Positions 1 through 12,000 of a DNA stretch of 28,747 nt are shown piece after piece (position 1 is the stretch's first letter; each line of letters opens with the position of its first letter). The stretch is taken from positions 1-28,747 of IMG/VR virus record IMGVR_UViG_3300039190_000024, one strand, 5' to 3'. The translations under genes and the position numbers were made by a program. The notes below the pieces were generated by a model. The model was not told the origin of the DNA, made no database searches, and saw nothing but the letters and a program-made list of their open reading frames with translations. The DNA is from a virus.

Positions 1-3000
1 ACAAACTTCCTGTTTTCCTCATCATTACAATTCTATCATTGTAAATTGTAGGGTTGTCAGGATCTCCTACGTTCGGAACTACTGTAATTGGTAACTCAGT
101 AAGCTCTAAACTAACGTTGCCTGTGTTCGGATCTACTATAATATCAAATTCTTTCTCAACTGCTGCATCGCCTGCTGGGCTATCAGGTGCCGTAGCTTGG
201 ACAATGTCTCCATTGTCGTCTACCATATCGAATTGATACATCTGCATTGCGTTTTTACGCAGTCTTCTGCCGCCTACAAACACTTCGAAGAAGTCTCTAT
301 AGTTTTGACCTTGCTTGAGATCAAAGCCTGACAAGTTAAACACAGTGTCAAACACTGTAGAACTACCGTCGTTCTCAATCTCACGTGACTCAAGTTCGTC
401 AGCATACGGAATATTCTTAGAGCTACTGTTGTCAAGAATAGCTGTACCTGCTGGGTACTCGTCTTTTACTCCGGTGCCTAGCGTGCCGCGACGCAGTTGG
501 CGCAACATATTGTTATTAGTATCTCTTACAAAGTACTCAATACGCTCGCCGTCCACAAAGACAATGCCGGGCTTGTTTGCACTCTTGCTTGGCACAGGTA
601 GCTTGCTAGCGTCTAGCACCTCCATATACAAGTCGTCTGGTAATAGTGACTCAGTAAGTTCTTGTCCCAGGTCGTTGTCGTACCTCTTGTAGTGTGTTCT
701 GTTAAGAATATCTTTAAACTTAGTCCAAGCCATGCGTGGCGACTGAATTGGTGCGCTGAAGTGCAAGATCTCTAACTCGTCGTCGATGTCGAGGCCATCT
801 GTTAAGAACAGTACTCGTCTGTCTGCTGACAGTGTGTAGTCTTCTGACGGAGTTAATAGCTTGCCGTTAACTGCTACCCAAACATACTGGACACCGGCTG
901 CTGTATTACGCAACTCAATCTTGCCGCTTCTAAGTTCATTGTATGCATCTTCAGCGGCTTCGTTCAATGTTAGTGCACTTCTTTCAAGGACGCTATAGCT
1001 ATACCTATCTGCATCTAGTACGTCGTGATTCGAGAACTGGTACACATTTACAACTGATCCAAGAGTTGGTTCTTCAGTGAACTGAAGCTCGTTACCATCT
1101 ATGAAGTAATCAGCATCGCCTGTATAGTAAACTGTCAACACATCGCCTAGAACAAATGCTGTTGAGTCAAGTCTTACGCTACTTCTTGGGAAGTCAACAA
1201 TAAAGTCTACGTTTCTTCTAAGCTCAACGTTGTTGTTGAATACTCTTACTTGTGAAGGCGAGATAGTACGCTGCGGAATTTGGAACGTATCTAACTGGTA
1301 CTCGACTACGTTTGCATCTTCGACAACAAACTCTTTAGAGTAACCTGGACTCTTAATAAACCCATCTAGCTCGACTAGCACAAAGAACTCTACTGGCTCT
1401 TGCTCAATAGGCTCTTGAGTCAAGTTGTAAGCCGAACTATCTTCAACTACGGTAAACGTATCTTTCAACACTCTGCTGTAGCTTCGAATGTCACTCTGCG
1501 GATCAGTAATCACATATTCAATAACAGAGCCCTGTGCAGGTGCTACTGCAAATTGAATAACAAGACGGCTGTCCTCTTCTACAGTAACTACTTCTGGCGA
1601 TGTAACTCTAACACCGTTTACCAGAACCAATGTTGAGAAACTCTCCTGGAAGCGCACTGCTGTGACAAAGTCTGTTGTTGACCCGTCTGCTTCGATAACA
1701 TTGGTGTTAAGAACGTTGTTACCAGACATGCCAACAGTTAAGATAGTTAGCCTCTGCTGGTCTGCCAGCACTGGATCAAATGTAACTGTTAGGTCAGCAT
1801 AGTTGATTGTATACAGCGAATCGTCGAGTATGTCACCGTCGACTTTAACTATGACTGCGTCTAGACTGTTTGGCCTAATGCCTATGCTGTAAGTGTCGGT
1901 TGTGCCGTCGGCAATGTAAGACTGATTGATAATCTCACCTTGGCCGTCACCTAAACGCTCAAACACCTTGATGTTAACTGTGTCGAGGACTTGACCTGGC
2001 ACCATCTCTTCTGGTCCAGCACTTGTAGTCGGAGTAACAAAGTTATCACCGTCAACAATTATATCCTCGGCGTTAAGGCCAGTAGCGTTACCGTAGTCAA
2101 GGCGTCCGCCTGTTAACTGAGTATCAAAGCTATCTGGGTCCGGAGCAAAGCTGCCGTCTGACGTTGTCTTGCGAATAATAAACACGTCGCCGTCGTCTGC
2201 CGGGATGTCCCACTCACCTAAGTTTACAATTGTAGTACTGCCGTCGCCTACTAGCGTAGGAATCAATGCGTCTTCGTTAGTAACAACAGACGAAGTATCA
2301 AACGCTGGATCATCTATGCGAGTACCGTTCTTGTATACGTTATACTCAACGTTGTCTTCCAACGGAGTGTCTAGCTCCAGTATAATCGTACTTCCGTCTG
2401 GACGGAATACTAGATCCTCATAAGTGGTGTCATATACGTCCCATCCTCCGACGGACCAAGCATCGTTGTTCCAACCAGTAGCAGTATCAAAGTCGAAGCT
2501 CTTAACCTCAACGCCACCGTAGTCAACACCTGTCATCAACTGAGGAATGTCAATACCTGGCATACCACTTGTTGGAGCGTATAGGTATTCTATTCTGTCA
2601 GCAGCATTCAGCAACTCTGGTGACTTTTTGTAGTCAACAATAATAGTCTCACCTGCCAATGGCGGATTAACAAATTCAATCTGGCCATTGTATCGAGTGT
2701 ACGACAGGCTACTGTCAACAACGTTTCTAAAGCTGTACTCGCTTCTCAAAACCTCTTCGCCGTTTCTAGTGATCTCAACGTTATTGGTTTTCAAGTCCAT
2801 TGGCCAGTCGAGGTCAAATACTACATTTACGCCCGTACCTGTAAGTGTCTTTCTCTGGTTTAGCGAAAGAATTATTGCTTTACCTGATACTCTATCAAAC
2901 TTGATAGACACTCTCATGCTTCTCACAACGCTATCACCTAGGATAGCAATTGCTCTTGCATTAACACCTTCTGCGCCGCCTGGCGGAGTAAGTGTTACAG

Positions 3001-6000
3001 TTGGTGCGCTGAGGTAGCCTGAGCCGCTGTTTATTACTCGGACGTTAACTACGCCGCCCTTGCCGATAAAGGCACGAGCAGTTGCGCCGCTTCCGCCGCC
3101 GCCTTCAATCCTTACGTCAGGCGCTACTTGGTAACCAGAGCCAGCTTCTGCTACTTCAATACTAGTCACTTTAAAGCCAACGTTATCCCTCCAGTTCTTA
3201 TCTGGGAAGTCATCAAAGAATGCTTCAGGGCCAACGATTCTGTTGTCCTGTACAGTTACTGGTACTGGTAATATCTTTCTTTCGCGCTCATTGTACCTAG
3301 GCGGTAGGTCAAAGTCTGTAACAACAGAGTTAGTTTCTTCAAGACGATCCAGAGAACTAACATACTCTCTTATGTTAGTCTTGTATGGTTTAACCTCTTC
3401 AACATAATCGTTGTAGCTCGGCAAGCTGCTATTACGGAACGTAATACGCTGCTCAAGAGCACCAACATTGTGTTTGGCTTTCACGAAGCTGGTCTTGAAT
3501 GCCCAGTTTACGTTTAGCTGCTCAGAGAAAACATAACGTACACTTGCAAAGAACAACTGGTTATAGTCCACTGCTAAGTCGTCTGTTAGTAGATCTTCTT
3601 TAAGGGCTTTCATGATCAACCTAGTTTCAGTTGCAGGTTCTGTGTCAAAAAACTTCCCGTCGTAACGAGCAACGTCAAACCCTACAAGGTTCTCTGGGTT
3701 GTCATATAAGATAGACTTAATCTCAATAGTTCCGTCCTGGCGACCTATTGTTTCATAATTGACTGCGAAGTCATCTGTGTCAACGTCGTTAACCTTTCTC
3801 AGCAACAACCAGCCACCCGAACCAACGTTTGCTATCTTAACAACGTCTCCAATACTGTCGTCTATCGAAGGTAGCTGGTAAGTTCCGTCAATTAGGAACT
3901 TCACTAGAGTAAACTGATTATCGCCTTCGGCGTACCAATCAATATAATCCCAGTAATCGCTAACCTTATACTTCTGAGTTTCTGTACGTTCCCACTCGCC
4001 TGTAGCTGTATTCAGTGAATAGATAGCCCAACGGCCAGCAATTGTAGAATCTGATCGTACTAGAGCATTCACAGGACGTACTTGTACCTGAACGTTATCG
4101 TTATACCCTTGTCCTGGGTTTATGATATCAAAGTCAACTACTTGGCCGAGGTTGTTAATAAACAAATCTATGTCAAGGTTTTCACCTGTACCTATAACAG
4201 TGACCGCTGGCCCGTTGCGAGGTCCGGTGCTCTCCTCAGTGTATGCAGGATCTCTGTACCTTCTACCCGAAACATCTATGTTAACATCAGTTACAGAACC
4301 GTTTTCTACTTCTACGCTAATCGATGCAGTTTGCGCCCTGCTAGTACCGATGAACCTTAGTTCTTCAACAGTATCAACTTCGTAATCGTACTGCTTCTCG
4401 TCAACTAATGGAATCTCATCTTCACTGAGCATTGTGGTCAAGTCACGACTGTCAACTATCGGTAGCTTCTTCAAAGAGATATTAGCACGTTCAACAACTT
4501 GTTTACGCGCTTCAAGCATGTTGACAAACCAACTCTGTCTTGGACTAAACAGCGTGCCGTATTTCTGTCTTGGGCTAAGTGTTGGGTCTGGCACAATGCG
4601 ACTTTGTTCGTCGTATCCTACAAGACTGTCGACCCACTTGCGCTCAATGTCACGCTTAGGCAAGCTGGTGCTCAGTCCTTCTGACAGCAACTGATATTCG
4701 TTGTGAACATTTTGTTCTTGGTTCTCAAGTGTGTAATACGAAACAGCTAATGCAGTGTCTGTACCTGTTACCAAGCTGTCTACATTGTACATAACAAACC
4801 TGTTGTCTGTCATGAAGCTAGTGAACTGATAACCTTCTTGGAACGGATTTTTTATCAGTCGAGCGATGTTGCCTGTGGTTATTGATCTACCTAAAACGGC
4901 TGGCATCGTGAACTTGTTTCTTACCCAGAAGAAGTAGACGTTGCTGAATACTCTTGCAACCGGATCGTACCTTAATTTACTTGAGTATACTGCGTCACCG
5001 TACTTGGTCTGGCCGCTGATTCCTCGAGCAATGCCTTCGGTTGTATCTGCTAAATCGTCCCATTCAGAAGGTATAACATCACTCGCTACCCATTCGTAAA
5101 CGTCAATGCTTGCACCAGGAATTAACCTGTTCCAGTTTGCACTTTGGAACACTGCATCGCCTTGATAAGGGTTTGTAAACCTAGCAGTGCTCTGGTCCCA
5201 CCAGACTCTGCCAACAAAGCTATCTTCCCACTTGTTCACTTCGTCGAAGTAACGAGTGTCGTCGGTGATGTTGTAACGTGCTGGGTCAACGCTAGTTCTA
5301 AAATCAATCTCTTCAGCCGCTGGACCAGCAATCTTACCTTGACGTACATCAATATAGTCAAGATATGTTACCAACTGATTAGTTCTAGTGTCAAACAAGA
5401 ATATTTCTTTCATCTTGTTTAGATCGACTATTGGATTCGGAACTCTTCTCTTGAACCATGCTTTTGCATCACGTTCGCGGCGGTAGTCAGACATAGCACC
5501 AAACAGGTTGTCAGTCCTGAACCTTGGTAGACCTACGTACACATGGTTACGCACAGCAACAAGGTTTTCACCAAACTGGCCGTTTCTAGCATCACTGTAA
5601 TCAAGTGTGTCTGCAAGCAAGAATGTACCGTCAACATTATCAAATACAGTAACACTACCCGAGTTGATAATTAACTCAGCAAACGATGTAAAGCCGTCGT
5701 CAAAGATAGTTTCGTTACTAGCAGTCTTATCAAACGTAGTAGGAATTATCTGGTCGCCGTTGAAACTAGTAACAGCAATCGAAGTGTCTGTTGCACTAAC
5801 TTTAAAACCGAACATCTCAACTACTTCGTCTCTTGGCGAAATCAATGTTTGCAAGAATTCGTATCGACCGTTAACTTGCTTGTAAATACGAACTCGACCT
5901 TGATCATAAGCATAAACATCGCTGCCTGGTTCACCGATAACTAAGAATTCGCCATTAGGTGATACTGAGATACTCTCACCAAATCTTGTATCAGTTGTTA

Positions 6001-9000
6001 CTGGGTCAATAATCTGGCGCAATGAATAACGACCGTTTTGTATTCTGTAAATTAATACACGATTTGTTACAGTAGGTTCACTAGTTGAGTCTGCACTACT
6101 CAAATCTTCTGTCACTGCTGTTATTGCCATTATCTGGCCGTTGGTCGAAACACTAGTTTGAACAGCGTACTCAATTAAATCGGTATCTTCGAATACGTCT
6201 TCACCGTAAAGATCTTTAGTCAGTACATGAGGAACAAATGATTCAACAGTGATATTTGTATCTAATGATTCCCATTGAGAAGTATTGTCTTTCGGATTAG
6301 TTGATCCTGCTGATACGAGGGTCTTAGCCTTGTACAATTCGGTAGTGCCGTTGTCAGTATAGCTAACTACATCACCAGTAGCAAAGTTAATTTGAGATTG
6401 TACAGAACTCCAGTCTCCTCGGAAACTTGGATCTTTATCTAGCTCCCAATTAAACCTTTCGCCAGTTTCGTCTACACCGTTTTTAACTACGTAAACGCTG
6501 CTGTTTGTTGAAACATGTAGTCTATATAGGTCTCCCTGTTGAGCAAAGTCAACGTCTTTTGCAGCATTAGAGCCACCGACAGTGCCTGGTAATACATAAG
6601 AACCTTCATAGTTCCAAGCTCTGCCAGCTCGTTCGTAAACAGAGAATGCACCTTGACTTGTAAATCCGTTTGACGGCTTACTAATGCTAACCGGAATATT
6701 AAATACCTGTTCCCAAACAGAGCTGCCAGCCGATGGATACTCGGTTGTTCCTGAACTAATTGAGCTCTGTGCTTCCCATAGTTGAGCACTGTAGCTAACA
6801 ATATCGCCGTCTTCGTACTCGTCGCCTGCAACATAAGGTCCCACAAACGGAGACGCAATGTCCGAAGCGTTCGGTGAACCTACTGCTAGGTAATTACCGT
6901 CTGGGCTTAACGCAACACTAGCGCCGAAGCTGTTATTAGTGTCTAGCGCAATTGTAGGCTGTAGCAAGAATGGAGAATTGATTGTTGTTTGTAGCAACAG
7001 GTTATTTGCTTCTGTAGCTCGAGCATATATGTATACAACACCTGTTCCGTTTGATGCATCACCGATAGCAACCTTTGTGTTATCCTGTGAAGCAGACAAC
7101 CCTTTTGCATAATCTGATTCTGCATTGTTAGGTGCAGGGTTTATGATGTTGTTTGTCTGAGAATATACTTCTTGATTCTCATATACTGTCCAATTGTTAT
7201 ACGAATCGCCATCTACCCAAATACGCTGACTAGGTGATAACTGCTGTTGTACAACCGTCTCAGCTTGTTCTAGGTCTGTTACTCGCACACTTCTTAAAGT
7301 ACTAACGTAACCGAACACATCCTCTTCTTCGTCTTCGATGTTGGCGCCTTCTGGTATTGTTACTGTCGCAGTATCCGAGGTCAAGTTATCAATACGATAG
7401 AAGTTGTTATTGCCTTCTGTAAGATTTTGAACGCCGATAAACTGTCCATCAGATAAACTGTTGGTGTTTGTGTTAAACGTAAGCTCGGCTTGTGTATCAC
7501 TTATACTTGTTACTTTTACTACGTTCAGAACAGTTCTTACGTGCTCTAGTACGTCCCAGTCCTCGTCGAGTCCGACTACCCAGATATAATCTCCATAAGC
7601 TACGCTATCAACGTTGCCATCAAGGATATCAATTGCGTTAGTTACCCTATAAGCAACATCGTCTTCACGAACATACCCTGCTGATCTTAGTTCAAAAGGA
7701 TCTGACGTTACAGTAGTAAACGGCTTGCTGTCATAATTTTCTGGTGCAGCATATATTTCAAATGGACGCTGACGGTAGACGTTGTCTACAGCATTCTCTG
7801 GCAACCTATTAACAAGCTCAATCGGCTGCGGTGACAGTCTGAATTTAGACTCGTCCAAACGGAACTCAATAACCTCTGCGTTATCTGTATCGCCGTAGCG
7901 CCCTAAACGTATCGCCCATTCTTCGTAGAATTCTAAGCTGTCTTTATCAGACGAACCAAGTGCATCAAACAAATTAGTTAGCGCATTTCTAGTACCTTTG
8001 TCTTGTATAAATCCTTGATAGAACTTATACTGTGAAACATCATCATTAATAATATTTTGCAGATACTGACGCTTCTGGTAACCTGTTAGGTGCTGAGCAT
8101 GTTTCTGTTGCTCAACGTCAAAGTTATCAGAATCTAAGTCATAGAAGTCTGCAAACTGATTGATCTTGTAGTCAAAGTTTGGTATAAGTTTAGCTTCTGG
8201 ACGCTCTCTTAAGCGTTCCCATGCATTTGTATCAAACGAGCTTGAACCTGAAATATCAAACAGAGAAACATAAAAGAACTCTTTGTACTTGACTAGTGTA
8301 CCAATTGCATAGTCTGTCCATTGTTCCCAATCAACAACTACTGCACTATCGTAAACAAAGCCTGGGATGTCTAAACCACCGTTCCACTTATCGCTTCTGT
8401 ATCCTGTTACGCGAATTCGTTCTTGTCTGTAACCAGCTTCCTGATCATAGATGATATCATCAAATACCGAACGGTTGTCAAGTAAGATAACGTGCTCTTT
8501 CTGTACCAAAGGTAGTTTGATATTGTAGATGCCAGCCGCTGTATTAACTGAGCGCAGGCCAAACTCGTTCTGGTTGCTACGAGTTGTGCTGCTAAACCTT
8601 CTGTCTAGCTTTCTGCCATCGGCTGCTAGCAGTGAATAAGGGTAAAAGTTGTCAAAAACATCATCTACTACAACAAAGTCACGCTCGAACATCACCTGTT
8701 CAGCGCCTGGGCTGAGTGTGATAATACTACCTGCCGCCCAGTTCTGTGTGGTCCAGAATAGGAATTCTTTGACACTGTATGTCCAGTCTTCTACCTGACT
8801 ACTTTCATTATTAAAGAACTCGAACTTAAACCCGATCTCTTTGAGTCTAGCTTCGTATCCTAACATGAAGTCTACAACACCTTGAATAGTAGGCAATACT
8901 GTACCGTACGAGATTTCACTAATTCTTGACTCGAATGTTTTTCGTAAAACAGCATCACGTCCGCCGACTTGAGGAAGTGAATTAATTCTGCGGAACTTTG

Positions 9001-12000
9001 TGCTGTCAAAGGTGTCTGAGCTAACATGAGACTCAATAACTCTGTAAAATAAGTTGTCATACCTTACATTCTGGCCTTTGATGTACTGCTTCGCTCCGCT
9101 CCAGTTTACAAACTGTTCACTAACGCCACCGATGTTTATTACAGTATCAGTTGAAGCCTGTATCGGAGCATAGTATTCAAACGTTGGGTTCTCTCGATCG
9201 TAACCTTTAACAATAAAACCACTTGAAACTTTTTCAATAATAACGCCGCTATAAGATACAACATCTATCGGCGAACTTGTGTTTAGGAATACTTGGAAGT
9301 TCTCTGTTGGCAAGAACACGTTTCCTTCGTTCAACGGATTACGACTATCAAGAATTAGGTTAAACTTTTCTTTCTCAGTAAAGCCGCCTACCTTAATGCA
9401 CAATTGGTTGTCAACTCTAGTCAACTGGTCTTTATATGTTTCGTGCTGACGCTGAACGCTGCTAGCAAGATAATCAAAAACGTAGTTTATAAGACCACTT
9501 GTACTAACACGAACGTCGTCGTCAGTTCCGTTTGGAAACGCAATGTCAGCCAAGCGCAACACTTTGCCTGTTTCAGTGTAAATGATCTGGCCGACTTGGT
9601 TACGCTTCATGCGCGACAAGTCAAACCCTGTTGCAAAAGTAGTGTTTGGCTGATTCAGTACTCTTGCAGTTATTAAACTGAAAGGATACTCTGAACTACG
9701 ACGCCACGCGGTTTCTACAGGAGTATGGTCACCGAACTTGTACCTGTCTCTAGTGAGCCTTTCTACAAAGTTACGAGCATAGTTACTGTCAAGCGGGCTT
9801 AGTAGATTGCCGGACTCGTCCACAGGAATATGCGATAGCAGTCCTGGACGCTTGTACTTGTCATTACGTTTTTCAGCCTGTCCTGGCTCACGTACAATAC
9901 CGTTCTGAAGATCAGTCCATAGGATCAAGTTGTTGCTTGTGTATGGTGCTGCACCATACACATCCTGCCACCATACAGGCTCAATAGAAAACCCTAGCAT
10001 CTCCCATGGATGAGTGTGCGGACGGTCTGTGTCATACGCTTGTATATAAACAGATCTCCAGTAACCGTTTAGTGGCTTGCCTGATGGTGAAAGCCCGCCG
10101 GTATAGTTATATGTGAATGAATTAGTTCTCTGGTACAATTCATTTGTAGTATAGTCTGGGTTACCAGCAATAGTAGTCCATTCAACAAAGTCTGCGATCA
10201 TTGAACGGTCAATCGAATCTTTTGAATAACCTGTTGTTCTAAAATCACTAGGAACAAATTTATCTAGGTCGAACAGGTCAACGTTATACGATTGCTTCAA
10301 GTTGTTGTAGATTCGATTTTCAAATTCAAGAATAATATCATCACGGAAGTCGTCGAATGCAAGTACGATACTGCCGTCGTGGCCTTGAATCACTGTTCTA
10401 GGTTCTTGATATGTTGTGTCAACAAACTTTTGTGGCACAAATGCTGGATATAGCCCTAGCTTTGTAGGAGTTGCCGGAATATACGAGCCGTCTGTAGTGT
10501 CACACTCAACAACCTGTATTAGATCATCTTGTACCAAATCTACACTAACGTTTACAAAACCTTCGTTACTAAACGTGTAATCTCTGCCGTGGATCAACTG
10601 CTCTGAGTTAAGGTAGACAAGAACTGATCTAGGGCTTAGCTCGTCTAACGAAAACGGTTCGGTTAACGCATAGAAGTTATTGCCGCCGGCTGGAACTTTA
10701 TAATCTATAACACGTGAAGCAGCTACGCATAGCATATCTGTGAAATAGAACGGCATCGAAGTAGTCTTGCTAGCATTAACTCGACTTAATGTTAGGTCAA
10801 GTAACTGTCTTGGTGTTCCGTCGAAGCCTAAGTTTTCAGCGGTTTGCAGCAAAGTTCTTTTGAACTTTGCATACTCTACACGGTTGAAGCGCAATGCCTT
10901 GATGATGTTTGCATCTTTGTCAGTAATGTGATAATTCGCTAAGTTCAAAGGACCAGTATGCTGTACAAAGCGACGACCGAATGAATCTAGTTGACCAAGG
11001 TCGCGTAGGTTATTTGCTCCTGGGAACTTGCCTTCGAAGCCTCTAATGTTTTCTGCAATAGTTTGTACGTGGTCGTTAACTTCGCCTAGAGTAAACTCTC
11101 CTATCTTATTGTTAAGAGGATTTCTTTCTAGGTTATAAGCCATTTCATAATAACCGTTATCGTTCTTTGAAGTACTACTTTTTACTTTTAAGATAACGTT
11201 TGAATCTACAGGCAGCACTTCGTTAAACACAACAACTGCATTTTCTCTGCTGCGGTCGATTGTATAATCAGTTTCTAGTAATTGTAGATCTTGGTTCAGT
11301 AGAACGTTTACACTGAGGTCTGTCACTGAACTACTGCGATCGTAAACATCGATTTCAAAACGGGCTGTCGGTTCTTCTACAACGAACTGTCTAATTACTG
11401 CTTGATCACTATTCTTGTTAGTCTTTGCCCAGCCATTCTGAACCGTGAACGTTTCACGGTCAGTGTACTTTCTCAAGTAACCAATGTCCGTAGCCTTTGT
11501 GAACAAAGTCTGATCAACTCGATAAACAAAGCTCTTGTTAACGAGAGAGAAGTTAAACTGTAGATCGCCGACGTTTTCGATTGTTCTGTAGCTTAATGGG
11601 AAACCAAGTTCTGAATCCGGTGACCCTTCACCTTGTTTGTATTCAAACACGGTGTTACCAGTGAACGAAGTTTCTTCGTAAACAGTAACATCACTAAACG
11701 CATTACCTGCACTGTCGTAAAGCTCAAAACGTGGCGACTGATTGTTGTCTGTTTTCTCTTGTGCTTTTGCCCAAGTAGTACCGTTGTACCAGTAAAACTG
11801 GCCAGCGTTCTCGTTACCGTTTGTAACTAGAACTACTTCGTCTTCGTGGGGAACAGCATCTGGTTCTTCAATCAAAGATATTTGATTTCTGTTGTTAACT
11901 CGCAAGAAGGTAACACGGTAAATCTTTCCGTTCACTCTCTGATCAGGATCGGCAGAAAACAATACTCTTTGTCCTTGTGTTAACGGAACTCCGTCAACGT

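Larger units (their letters stand above)
5516..7111 (-). other. FG-GAP (integrin-alpha-like) beta-propeller in the giant protein
   Basis: Residues 2113-2644 contain repeated blade sequences. I count about seven: YAKGLSASQDNTKVAIGD (2113), FGASVALSPDGNYLAVGSP (2174), a weak one near 2300, VSTNGQIMAITAV with RVLIYR (about 2430), FGESISVSPNGEFLVIGEP followed by GRVRIY (2489-2522), FGFKVSATDTSIAVTSF followed by GSVTVF (2546), and FGENLVAVRNHVYVGLP (2625). The 'FG..v....dG..l.vG.p....G.v.iy' pattern is the FG-GAP repeat of integrin alpha chains, which folds as a seven-bladed propeller used in adhesion. Canonical DxDxDG calcium loops are not obvious. Two carbohydrate-binding-like modules are inserted between blades. 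Confidence 0.7.

Noticed and set aside
6487-7125. Two leftward ORFs of 123 and 60 codons
   Set aside because: They are in another frame of the giant gene, whose own frame is open and encodes the propeller repeats.
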